This document shows, one piece after another, positions 56,879-64,000 of a stretch of DNA of 64,000 nucleotides; positions within the stretch are counted from its first letter, which is position 1; every line of letters begins with the position of its first letter. The position numbers and the translations under genes are program-made. Below the pieces are notes generated by a model. It was not told the DNA's origin, did no database searches, and saw only the letters and a program-made list of their open reading frames with translations. Source of the stretch: NORP240 sp038134485 (GTDB taxonomy: Bacteria > Pseudomonadota > Gammaproteobacteria > Pseudomonadales > Pseudohongiellaceae); the NCBI GenBank assembly GCA_038134485.1, contig JAYPVG010000016.1, positions 3,308 to 67,307 on the forward strand, written 5' to 3'.

Positions 56879-57274
56879 ATCGTCATCCTGTGCCCGGAAT
56901 GGTTTGATTCGGTTGCCGATGCGGTCCCATGCTTTACTCACCAGACTATGCTGGCAGTTTTCCAACATCTGAATAAGGTCAATGCGATTAGTAATCGCCG
57001 AGGCATCAACTTCTTTTTCCAGAATTTTCTGATTCAATTTCACCGCATCAGCCAGTCGCAAAAGGAATAGAATCCTTCCGCCATCTTCAGGGTTGGCGCG
57101 CGGGAACACCGGGTACGAGCCGTACTCTGTCAGTAACGAAAAACATCGTTCTATGTCATTCTCATTAAGCGCCAGCTGAATTGGAATCAGACTATTGCTG
57201 TCGAGCCGTCGCCGGGCTTTTTCCATGCCGGCAATATCGGGATGATGATCTTCGAAAAAGATGAGATTGCTCAT
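56855..57274 (-). CDS. Unrecognised 139-aa protein
   Basis: I do not recognise a family. The ATG at 57274 gives 139 aa, no signal peptide or transmembrane segment, mixed charge with an acidic C-terminal tail (DDDSADNVGQ). The N-terminal block NLIFFEDHHPDIAGMEKARR and the middle RCFSLLTEYGSYPVFPR look structured, not random. The region NQKILEKEVDASAITNRIDLIQMLENCQ is helical. It converges on ygfZ with a 24-nt overlap of coding ends. Confidence 0.6.
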   Translation of the reverse strand: MSNLIFFEDHHPDIAGMEKARRRLDSNSLIPIQLALNENDIERCFSLLTEYGSYPVFPRANPEDGGRILFLLRLADAVKLNQKILEKEVDASAITNRIDLIQMLENCQHSLVSKAWDRIGNRIKPFRAQDDDSADNVGQ

Positions 57275-57295
57275 CTCTAAGGTGCCTTTAACCAA

Positions 57296-57591
57296 AAAAT
57301 GGAGCGAGTTTGCGTTGACTTGATCCCCGCGTCAACTATTTAAACCAACCGAGTCGCCCGCAACTGGTAATTCGCTTTATTTCATGGCTTAACTACTGGG
57401 AATTCCAAGTCCAAGGAATCTTAGGATTTTTAATCCGACATTCAGGGATTTTGATGCCTTTGCGGTGGACACACGAGTCGCTGGACTGTGGCTTCGGGCA
57501 GTCGCATTGATAGGCGACTGCTTCTATTTAGGAATTATTCTTACTATAAACAAATGCTGTGCGAACAGATTTGAATAGATTGCCAAAATAA
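57296..57591. other. 296-bp intergenic region with one hairpin
   Basis: No gene seen. An 8-bp stem GCAGTCGC/GCGACTGC with an 8-nt loop lies at 57498-57521 and is followed on the plus strand by TTCTATTT, so it could be a weak terminator, although both flanking genes are on the minus strand. It lies about 70 nt after the receptor stop. Confidence 0.4.
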
Positions 57592-60102
57592 TTAGAAAAC
57601 ATAATCAAGCTGAAGACTAAGTTCGCGACCTCGATTATATCCTGTCGAGATAAAACCACCTTGAGTGATCTCGAACCTTTCATCAAGTATGTTCCTGGCC
57701 TTTGCGGTTATCTTCCAACCGTCAACAAGTTCACGAATAAACACAAAATTGAGCTCGCCAAAACCCTCTTCAATTAGGTCTGGTGCACCTTCAATACCAA
57801 CTTCTGCAATTCGATCACCGTAATAATGGTAGAGCAACGTAGCAGTGGTACCGGAGAACGGCTCATAGCCTAGTTGAAAATTAAACAAGTAGTCCGACTG
57901 CCCTTGAAGCGGTCTGTTGTTAGTAGTCAATACACCAAGATTTTCTGGCGCAATTGCAACCGAAGAATCGATGTAGGCAATATTCGCCTGCACATAGAAA
58001 TCTTCGCCAATGCCATTAAGAAAGTAGTCCGGCAGAAAATCCAGACGCTTGTAAATCTCATATTCGACGCCCTGATTCTCAGCAGACGCAGCGTTAATGT
58101 AGGTAGAGGCACGAGTCGTCGGACTAACGACAGAAGCCTCTATGGGATTGGTGAATTCTTTGTAAAACAGACCCAACGACATGTAATCGGAATAAGCAAA
58201 GTACCATTCCCACCGAAAATCATAATTATTGAGCTCAGTAATTTTCAAATTCGGATTACCGATAATGTCTCTGCCGGTAATCGGATTGGTAAATGCGGAT
58301 GTCGACAGTTCCCGGAAATCTGGCCTGGACACAGTTTCACTATAAGCGAAGCGGAACTGATGATCGTAGTTAATAAAAGTCGCACTGAATGCAGGCAGAA
58401 AGTCTGACTGATCCAGACTGGAGACAGTCGGCGTCCCCGGCCTGAAAAGGTCGAATGTAGTCGTATCCTGGACAAAATCTTCTTGACGGCCTCCAAGAGT
58501 GAATCGGAACCGGTCATCGAAATTGAACTCAACTTCTCCGTAAATGGCATCGAGTTCATTGTCAGCCTTATAAAAATCGGTTTCCCGAGTTATTTCCTGA
58601 AGCCTGACGGCTTCAGGATTGATGTTCTCACGAGAAAGTATGTCCTCAAGTGGCAACGTTAGCAGTGGGCGCATTGATCTGTTACCAACATCAAAGGCAT
58701 AACGACGTATTTCCGAATCCCTGGTTTTCTCATTATGAACATATCCCGCTCGGGCAGTGATCATAGAGCTTAAAGGTCCATAAAACACCATCGAGACATC
58801 CAGGCCTAAATCTTCGACCTTGTCCTCCAGAGCACTAAATCTTCTGACATTACCATTTGGACGAGTAGACAATTCTCCAGCGTCGTAACGGTAGTCACGA
58901 TTATCCGGCGCGTCCCTTTCAGCAGTGATATTGCTGTAGCGCCACGCAATGGCCAATTCATTTTGGTCGGGGAAGAAATGATCGCCCTGCAGTTGATTAG
59001 ATATCATTTCCCGTTCAATCCATTCATTTTCGGTAATCAGCAACTCAGAAGCGGCTTCGGTAAACCCGGTGGAAACAGCAGTGCGATCGTCGGTCTTGCG
59101 CAATACAACGGAAGTGAAACGAATATTCTGTGTTGGCGTAATATCTATTCCCGCTGTGGCGATAGCGCTGACGTCAATACTGTGCTCAGTACCGTTGTAG
59201 TCGATCCCTTCCTGCTGGAATAAACCCTGCTCAGTATTGGGAACCCAGGTATTTTGCTCTATATTGAGAGTATTCCAGCTGTTGGAGTAGTCGATAGCAG
59301 CGAGATAATTCAATTGCATACCACTATCACCCAGCTCGTGGAAATTACCGAGCGAGGTTGTAAAATCAAAGTTGGCAGGCGTCTCGCCCACATCCGGGTT
59401 GTATTCATTCCGAAACGCCTGACCAAAAGTCTGTATTTCTTCTTCAGTGAATCCCACTCCCGTGAAACGGCTGTAAGGAACTATCTTGTTGCCACCTGCA
59501 GTTGCCTGCTTGATAACATCTGGAGGATCACGATGGCCGTCATCGATACCCAGCCAGTCAGTACCCCCACCCGGCATGGTGTAGCCGTCCTTGAACGTGG
59601 TGTTCTGCAACATGCCCAGTGATCCGGTTACATTCCAGAAAAACTCGTCAGTGGATTTTTTGGTGCGCATCTGCAATATGCCGCCGCCGAACTCGCTGGG
59701 GTATTGCGCTGAGTATGTTTTCTGAACCAGCACACTATCTAGTATGGCGGTCGGAAAAAGATCCATGGGAACTACGCGATTTATAGGCTCAGGGCTGGGG
59801 AGCAATGCCCCGTTAAGTAAAGTGGTCGAATATCGCTCGCCCAATCCACGAACATAAACAAATTTGCCTCCCACCGTGCTAAGACCTGAAATTCGCTTGA
59901 GACCCTCGGCGATGTTAGCGTCGCCCGCCCGCGTAAATTGCTCCGCACCAATTACGTTTGAGACCTGGTCGGTAGACCGTTTTTCGTCCGGCACGAATTG
60001 TCCGATGATTGATATTTCTTGAATTTCCGGAGTTTGTTGAGCGTTAGCGAGAGAACTTATAGTGGACGCAATACACAGGGCCAGTAGCTTTTCGCGAGGC
60101 AT
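57592..60102 (-). CDS. TonB-dependent outer-membrane receptor
   Basis: Outer-membrane active transporter; substrate unknown. The ATG at 60102 opens a signal peptide (MPREKLLALCIAS...SSLANA); the sequence upstream in the same frame lacks receptor features. A TonB-box-like EIQEISIIG begins the mature protein. The plug domain follows with QVSNVIGAEQFTRAGD, FVYVRGLGERYSTTLLNG and SEFGGGILQMRTK. A long beta-barrel ends in aromatic Phe (LSLQLDYVF). It has 836 aa. It lies downstream of the beta-helix gene, behind a strong terminator, with its own candidate control site. Context suggests a role in phosphate-starvation uptake. Confidence 0.93.
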   Translation of the reverse strand: MPREKLLALCIASTISSLANAQQTPEIQEISIIGQFVPDEKRSTDQVSNVIGAEQFTRAGDANIAEGLKRISGLSTVGGKFVYVRGLGERYSTTLLNGALLPSPEPINRVVPMDLFPTAILDSVLVQKTYSAQYPSEFGGGILQMRTKKSTDEFFWNVTGSLGMLQNTTFKDGYTMPGGGTDWLGIDDGHRDPPDVIKQATAGGNKIVPYSRFTGVGFTEEEIQTFGQAFRNEYNPDVGETPANFDFTTSLGNFHELGDSGMQLNYLAAIDYSNSWNTLNIEQNTWVPNTEQGLFQQEGIDYNGTEHSIDVSAIATAGIDITPTQNIRFTSVVLRKTDDRTAVSTGFTEAASELLITENEWIEREMISNQLQGDHFFPDQNELAIAWRYSNITAERDAPDNRDYRYDAGELSTRPNGNVRRFSALEDKVEDLGLDVSMVFYGPLSSMITARAGYVHNEKTRDSEIRRYAFDVGNRSMRPLLTLPLEDILSRENINPEAVRLQEITRETDFYKADNELDAIYGEVEFNFDDRFRFTLGGRQEDFVQDTTTFDLFRPGTPTVSSLDQSDFLPAFSATFINYDHQFRFAYSETVSRPDFRELSTSAFTNPITGRDIIGNPNLKITELNNYDFRWEWYFAYSDYMSLGLFYKEFTNPIEASVVSPTTRASTYINAASAENQGVEYEIYKRLDFLPDYFLNGIGEDFYVQANIAYIDSSVAIAPENLGVLTTNNRPLQGQSDYLFNFQLGYEPFSGTTATLLYHYYGDRIAEVGIEGAPDLIEEGFGELNFVFIRELVDGWKITAKARNILDERFEITQGGFISTGYNRGRELSLQLDYVF

Positions 60103-60150
60103 AAGGGACTCCAGACAATGGTCAATTTGCGCATATGCTAGACGGTATAT

Positions 60151-60168
60151 GTGACAGAAATATGTCAT
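60151..60168 (-). promoter_or_regulatory. Weak PHO-box-like site upstream of the TonB receptor
   Basis: On the minus strand ATGACAT-ATTT-CTGTCAC has the PHO-box geometry (two 7-mers with a 4-nt spacer) and matches the consensus at 11 of 14 positions. It is also partly a palindrome (TGACA...TGTCA), so another regulator is possible. It lies 49 nt upstream of the receptor start. Confidence 0.4.
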
Positions 60169-60250
60169 TTGTTTGAATGCAGAATTCGACTCCAAATCCT
60201 GCAGCCAATTTCTGCGTTCGGTCAGTGAAAAGAATTTCCTCGAGACAAAT

Positions 60251-60276
60251 AAAAAGGGTGCCATAGCACCCTTTTT
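60251..60276 (-). terminator. Intrinsic terminator after the beta-helix gene
   Basis: Perfect 11-bp inverted repeat AAAAAGGGTGC/GCACCCTTTTT around a 4-nt loop, with T-rich sequence following on the minus strand. It is 21 nt after the beta-helix gene stop and symmetrical enough to act in both directions. It should separate most beta-helix gene transcription from the TonB receptor downstream. Confidence 0.88.
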
Positions 60277-60297
60277 AAACACGTGACACAGCGACTT

Positions 60298-62160
60298 CTA
60301 TTCCTCAAATCCGTCGAAGGTCCACCCTTTCGTCCAGTCCGAGCTGTCGTCCTTGATGGCACCAATATGGTCAGTGCTGTCAAACCATGACGCACCCGGA
60401 TCAGCTGGTGCCACCGAGTTAATGCTCCAACCATTCGCCCAACCACGAGACCCACCCAGATCGACTTCTCCCGCATCGCTGTTCAATTGAGCGTTGTACC
60501 AGTTGGTCGCCGTAAAGTCGGATCCCGCAGCAGAACTGGCGCCCTGCAAGTCATTAGCACAGTCGGCAGAAATGAGACTATTTTCCATGGTCAGGGTCCC
60601 GTTCAGGCCAGAGATATTGCCATTGTCGGTAGACTGGTCGAATGTTTCCTGGCCCGCAATTCGGATACATCCTTCGTTCACTGGAGGAAAAGTACCGCCG
60701 ATTACCGAATTGAACATGTTCATTCCGGTGCCGGCCTTCAGTTCAAACGCATGACCGTTGCCTTTCTGCTCCGGGCTACTTATACAGGTAAAGTTGGCGA
60801 CTGTAGGAATAGCGCGAGGGCTGGCAGTGGGATTACTACCGAGGTTGTCTGCTTCAATGCAGTTATCACCACTAGTGGTCTGTTTGACAACTACGTGCTG
60901 CAGATAACCACTCCATCCCAGAGTCCAGTCTACGGCATCGTCATCATTCCCTGTTAATACCAGATGCCTGGCATTCACCGCACCACCATAAAATTCGACT
61001 CCGTCATCTGCGCCGTTATGGATGTTAACAAAATCAATGTTAGTTCCCGAACCAACTCCCTGCAGTGCCAGACTATTCAATTCATCTTCTTCTGTGATGA
61101 TATCGCCGGCATAGCGTATTTGTACGTAAGTCATCGATCCGCTGTCATCGTCGTTAACTGGGTTGTTACCTCCACCAAATTCACCAGTGCCGCCTTCGCC
61201 CTGGTCCGTTCCACTCTGCGAATTGAGTTGTGCGCGTCCATTGATAATCACACCACCCCATTTACCGCGATCGTTTATGGGATCAACGGAATCAGAATCG
61301 ACCTCGTCCTCATCGTAAGTCATGATTATCGGATTTTCTGGCGTTCCGTTTGCGTATATCTTCGCGCCTCGATCTATTAATAAAAACGACTGGGTTGCAC
61401 TGTTGGCGAACAATGTGGTGCCCGCATCAATGGTCAGAGAAACCTTTTCGTCACTGGCCCCATTAAACTCGTTTTCACCAATTCTGACGGTACCATCCAG
61501 GAAATACGCATTGTTGGCAGTTAGATGAGTGTCAGACGTGATCGGCACCCCGCCTGCCAGGGTACAAATTGGCTTGTTGTTGAAGGTTCCTACGCCTGGA
61601 GAGGTGTTGGCCGGGCATCCTGCTGACGGAGACTCAGATATTGTTATTACTGCTGGCCCGGCAAATGTCAATGTCCCAAGGTCATTATCAGTGATATATG
61701 CCAGAAACGTGAATATCGTTAATCCAGTCAGGTTGGAATCTTCCCCCACCAGATTTGTTAGAATAGGAAAACGCTCCTCGGTTTCCAGCGCTTTCGTTTT
61801 GAAGGATCCCAACGTTGATAAGTCATCAAAATCGATAGGTAACCAGAAACCTCCGGAATAGAGGCTGAACCATCCCGACCCCACGCCGGGGATGTAGACA
61901 ATTACCATTAAACTCCCGATTTTTCCGATGTCATTTGCCGCGGGCTTTATAGTGCCAAGCAGATCGACAGCATCTGCTGCGGGAATTTTTTCCAGATAAC
62001 TTGCTCCACCGTTAATTGTTGCACCCGCACTAAAAAATGCCTCAGGCGAGAAACCCGCGACAGGCAATGCTGGCTGTTCTGCTGCTTGTGAAACCATCGT
62101 GGAAACACCTAAAGCAACGCCCAAGGCAACTGCATTCATTTTGTGTGGTTGGAATTTCAT
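60298..62160 (-). CDS. Secreted parallel beta-helix protein
   Basis: Exported protein of 620 aa. The ATG at 62160, with AAGGAG 5 nt upstream, opens a signal peptide (MKFQPHKMNAVALG...SQAAE). The second half resembles right-handed beta-helix proteins: repeated short strands with LTIDAGTTLFANS, LIDRGAKIYANGTPENPIIMTY, RGKWGGVIINGRAQLN and VNIHNGADDGVEFYGG. Six or more cysteines are spaced in pairs, and Asp/Gly-rich loops could bind calcium. No catalytic motif is evident. Families with WGGVIINGRA motifs often sit beside TonB receptors like the one here; a surface-exposed binding or substrate-capture role is inference. A PHO-box match lies upstream. Confidence 0.85.
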   Translation of the reverse strand: MKFQPHKMNAVALGVALGVSTMVSQAAEQPALPVAGFSPEAFFSAGATINGGASYLEKIPAADAVDLLGTIKPAANDIGKIGSLMVIVYIPGVGSGWFSLYSGGFWLPIDFDDLSTLGSFKTKALETEERFPILTNLVGEDSNLTGLTIFTFLAYITDNDLGTLTFAGPAVITISESPSAGCPANTSPGVGTFNNKPICTLAGGVPITSDTHLTANNAYFLDGTVRIGENEFNGASDEKVSLTIDAGTTLFANSATQSFLLIDRGAKIYANGTPENPIIMTYDEDEVDSDSVDPINDRGKWGGVIINGRAQLNSQSGTDQGEGGTGEFGGGNNPVNDDDSGSMTYVQIRYAGDIITEEDELNSLALQGVGSGTNIDFVNIHNGADDGVEFYGGAVNARHLVLTGNDDDAVDWTLGWSGYLQHVVVKQTTSGDNCIEADNLGSNPTASPRAIPTVANFTCISSPEQKGNGHAFELKAGTGMNMFNSVIGGTFPPVNEGCIRIAGQETFDQSTDNGNISGLNGTLTMENSLISADCANDLQGASSAAGSDFTATNWYNAQLNSDAGEVDLGGSRGWANGWSINSVAPADPGASWFDSTDHIGAIKDDSSDWTKGWTFDGFEE

Positions 62161-62219
62161 TATCACTCCTTAAATGTGAGAATTGGGTTCGAACTCAATA
62201 AGGGTCGAATATTAAGAAG

Positions 62220-62264
62220 TTCATATTTCAATTAGGGGACATTTTTTTGACAGTTTTTTGACAG
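62220..62264 (-). promoter_or_regulatory. PHO box and -10 of the beta-helix gene
   Basis: On the minus strand two CTGTCAA 7-mers with an AAAA spacer (62264-62247) fit the PhoB consensus CTGTCAT-N4-CTGTCAT at 12 of 14 positions. A third, weaker half-site (ATGTCCC, 62242-62236) continues the 11-bp period. TATGAA follows 10 nt later (62225-62220) as a candidate -10, where PhoB-activated promoters place it. The predicted start gives a leader of about 50 nt before the ATG at 62160. Confidence 0.72.
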
Positions 62265-62373
62265 AAGCATGCAGGCATTCCCCCAAGTCGGAAGGTTTGA
62301 TCAGAATCGCGAAGTCAATGGTAATTCGGTGTCCGAATACACCAGATTCAATATTGCGGTTAAAAAGGCTGAA

Positions 62374-62408
62374 CTGTCATAATTTTGTCATTGTGATCCG
62401 GGTACAAT
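62374..62408 (+). promoter_or_regulatory. PHO box and -10 of the 2OG oxygenase gene
   Basis: CTGTCAT-AATT-TTGTCAT (62374-62391) matches the PhoB consensus at 13 of 14 positions. TACAAT follows 11 nt later (62403-62408) as a -10 element. The predicted start point is about 62415, at the ATG itself, so the mRNA may be leaderless. Orientation and spacing are as in known PhoB-activated promoters. Confidence 0.8.
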
Positions 62409-62414
62409 TTGACG

Positions 62415-63119
62415 ATGTCCCGATCGACATCTCCCATCGAGTTTCGAATCAAAGCGCAATCTATTGGTTTTTTTGAAACGCCCGTGGCAATCTGCCAGCT
62501 TAGCGAGGCAGAAAGCTTACTTGATGATATTGAGAGAAAAGTTCGCGAGCGAAGAAACAATGATCCAGGTGTCACAAGATCCAATGTAGGCAGCTGGCAT
62601 TCCGATACCAACATGCTGGAATGGGGAGGAGAATCGGCCAAGGCTCTTGGAGAAAAGGTCGTAAGCATTGCCAGACGCATGAGTTATTTTAAAGGATCCT
62701 CGCCAGATGCTTTTAACTGGCTCTTGCAGATGTGGGCTAACATCACTCCCCCGGGCGGTATGAACGACTTACATGCGCATCCTGGGAATCTCTGGGCCGC
62801 TGTGCTTTATTTGGACATGGGCCGCTCTGAAAGGGATGAACCAGCAGCGATTGACGATGCCGGAGGAAATTTCTTCCTCGAAGACCCACGCTTCCCGCTG
62901 AACGTTATGCACAACACTGGCTTTCGAATTATGGGAGCGGAAGGGAAACCACAAGAAATTCAGCAGGAATTAAGATTGAACCGGGGGAATCTTGTATTTT
63001 TCCCTGCATGGCTGAGACACGGGGTTCGACCGTATACGGGCGATCGGGAGAGAATCTCCGTTGCCATTAATATTGACGCAGTGCCGATTAAAAGGCGAAG
63101 CGCACTGGGGTCAGCCTAA
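62415..63119 (+). CDS. 2-oxoglutarate/Fe(II) oxygenase of the TIGR02466/PF13759 type
   Basis: Putative non-heme iron dioxygenase; substrate unknown. The ATG at 62415 gives 234 aa; a TTG two codons upstream is also in frame. The C-terminal half has the cupin-like pattern of the family: NDLHAHPGNLWAAVLYLD (probable iron ligands in HAH), LVFFPAWLRHGVRPYTG (distal His, with Arg in ERISVAINI for 2OG). An N-terminal FFETPVAICQL matches the usual family start. No signal peptide, so it is cytoplasmic. It is divergent from the beta-helix gene and preceded by a PHO box. Confidence 0.82.
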   Translation: MSRSTSPIEFRIKAQSIGFFETPVAICQLSEAESLLDDIERKVRERRNNDPGVTRSNVGSWHSDTNMLEWGGESAKALGEKVVSIARRMSYFKGSSPDAFNWLLQMWANITPPGGMNDLHAHPGNLWAAVLYLDMGRSERDEPAAIDDAGGNFFLEDPRFPLNVMHNTGFRIMGAEGKPQEIQQELRLNRGNLVFFPAWLRHGVRPYTGDRERISVAINIDAVPIKRRSALGSA

Positions 63120-63224
63120 TGCCTGCTCACTCGTCAGCGCTCTCGTACGCAATCTACTACGAACTCTGCAGCAGATAAATTGCAGTGTCGTCCGTGTCGC
63201 GAGAGCATATTCGCAGCGCACCGA

Positions 63225-64000
63225 TCAGGGCAGCTGCTTCGCGCTGAGCGGGTATACAAGTGGATTAGCCCATGGAAGATCTATTTCAAGAGCTGGTCTG
63301 GCGCTTACCACATTTGCGCCATTGGTGCATGGGCCTCTTTCTATTGTAGAGGTATCTCCGTTCCAACTTGGGGACACTCGATAGCTTTGCAATAAAACTG
63401 AGGTGCGGCTCATGGTCGAGTCTGGCGTATAGAATACATACTGCCCATTAACAAAGTCGGTAAAAACTGCATCGGCACCCACAGCCCACGCAGATCCGCC
63501 ACAATCTTTATCTTCAAAAAATAATTGCAAGTTACCATAGCCCCAAAAACTTGTTGTGACAGATTGTCTATTTTCTACGTCAAACCATGGATAAGATTCT
63601 TGTCCACCAATCAATATAGTTAAACCTATTCGATATCTAGGTTCACTCACATATTCCGCCAATCCTAAAATTTGATCATTACCGTCTACCACAACGATAT
63701 CGCCCGTAGGAATCGGCACAGTGGACGGATCAACACTTGTAGTTTCTGGCGGTACATAAATATCAGTGCCGGCCCCAGCCAGCACGGCGCTTGTTCCATC
63801 AGTGCAAGAAATTACCGCCAATCCGTCTGATTCTTGCACGGAGCAACTAGAACCTGCTAAGCCCTGAAGACCAGGGGCCCCCTGTGGTCCTATATCGCCC
63901 TGTGGCCCAACTGGCCCGGTTATTCCTTGAGGACCCGTAGCACCTGTTTCGCCTTGCGGTCCTGTTGGTCCAGCTACACCTTGTGGGCCAGTAGCACCAG
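63225..64000 (-). CDS. Collagen-like repeat protein, 5' end outside window
   Basis: The visible part has two sections. At the right edge, at least 13 Gly-X-Y triplets (GATGPQGVAGPTGPQ type) form a collagen-like triple-helix segment that runs off the window. It is followed by GSSCSVQESDGLAVISCTDG, a cysteine-pair link seen after such repeats in other gammaproteobacterial collagen-like proteins, and a non-repetitive domain of about 200 residues ending SAKQLP. No start, signal peptide or anchor is visible. It is probably surface-exposed. It converges on the oxygenase gene with 105 bp between stops. Confidence 0.85.
   Translation of the reverse strand, partial: GATGPQGVAGPTGPQGETGATGPQGITGPVGPQGDIGPQGAPGLQGLAGSSCSVQESDGLAVISCTDGTSAVLAGAGTDIYVPPETTSVDPSTVPIPTGDIVVVDGNDQILGLAEYVSEPRYRIGLTILIGGQESYPWFDVENRQSVTTSFWGYGNLQLFFEDKDCGGSAWAVGADAVFTDFVNGQYVFYTPDSTMSRTSVLLQSYRVSPSWNGDTSTIERGPCTNGANVVSARPALEIDLPWANPLVYPLSAKQLP

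Noticed and set aside
60103..60282. N-terminal extension of the TonB receptor to 60282
   Set aside because: It would start inside the terminator hairpin, run over the candidate control site, and bury the signal peptide.

Overview
The window is a gene-dense stretch of a gammaproteobacterial chromosome, probably from an uncultivated free-living marine lineage related to the Pseudomonadales/Cellvibrionales. The evidence is the housekeeping gene order (rpsB-tsf-pyrH-frr-uppS-cdsA-dxr-rseP-bamA-skp-lpxD-fabZ-lpxA-lpxB-rnhB-dnaE-accA, then tilS-pyrG-kdsA-eno-ftsB-ispD-ispF-truD-pcm-nlpD), the algU/mucA/mucD/lepA and ygfX/sdhE/ygfZ neighbourhoods, and a full lipid A/Bam outer-membrane gene set. A 10-N run inside lepB shows that this is a draft assembly. 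I saw no rRNA, tRNA, CRISPR array, prophage or insertion sequence.

Layout. (1) 1-30.9 kb, minus strand: 28 co-oriented genes running from rpsB at the right to a truncated nlpD at the left edge, covering translation, nucleotide, isoprenoid, phospholipid, lipid A and outer-membrane biogenesis. (2) 31.0-37.1 kb, plus strand: map-glnD-yffB-dapD-dapE (N-terminal Met removal, nitrogen sensing, lysine/diaminopimelate synthesis). (3) 37.1-39.4 kb, minus: rsmJ, uppP, tsaB. (4) 39.6-40.3 kb: a repeat-rich, histone H1-like Lys/Ala/Pro protein. (5) 40.7-53.1 kb, minus: rpoE-rseA-mucD-lepA-lepB-DUF4845-rnc-era-recO-cysM-rlmD-mazG-adk. (6) 53.3-57.3 kb: nadB, then ygfX/sdhE divergent from ygfZ, and an unrecognised small protein. 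(7) 57.6-64 kb, accessory: a TonB-dependent receptor, a secreted beta-helix protein, a divergent 2-oxoglutarate/Fe(II) oxygenase, and a truncated collagen-like protein.

The most interesting part is region 7. The 254-bp intergenic space between the beta-helix gene and the oxygenase gene holds two tandem-repeat sequences matching the PhoB (PHO) box. Each is in the right orientation for its own gene and has a plausible -10 element. This suggests a phosphate-starvation locus made of an outer-membrane receptor, a secreted beta-helix protein and a 2OG oxygenase of unknown substrate.

Other points of note: ribosomal protein S2 carries a roughly 155-residue extension (acidic linker plus Lys/Ala/Pro tail) resembling the H1-like protein encoded 10 kb away. 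Several genes usually found in these neighbourhoods are absent locally: surE between truD and pcm, relA between rlmD and mazG, rseB between rseA and mucD, and pdxJ/acpS after recO. Undecaprenyl-phosphate metabolism appears three times (uppS, uppP and a DUF368/PopT-type transporter). A sigma-E type promoter precedes rpoE. Convergent genes are packed so tightly that two of them share a CTAG stop.
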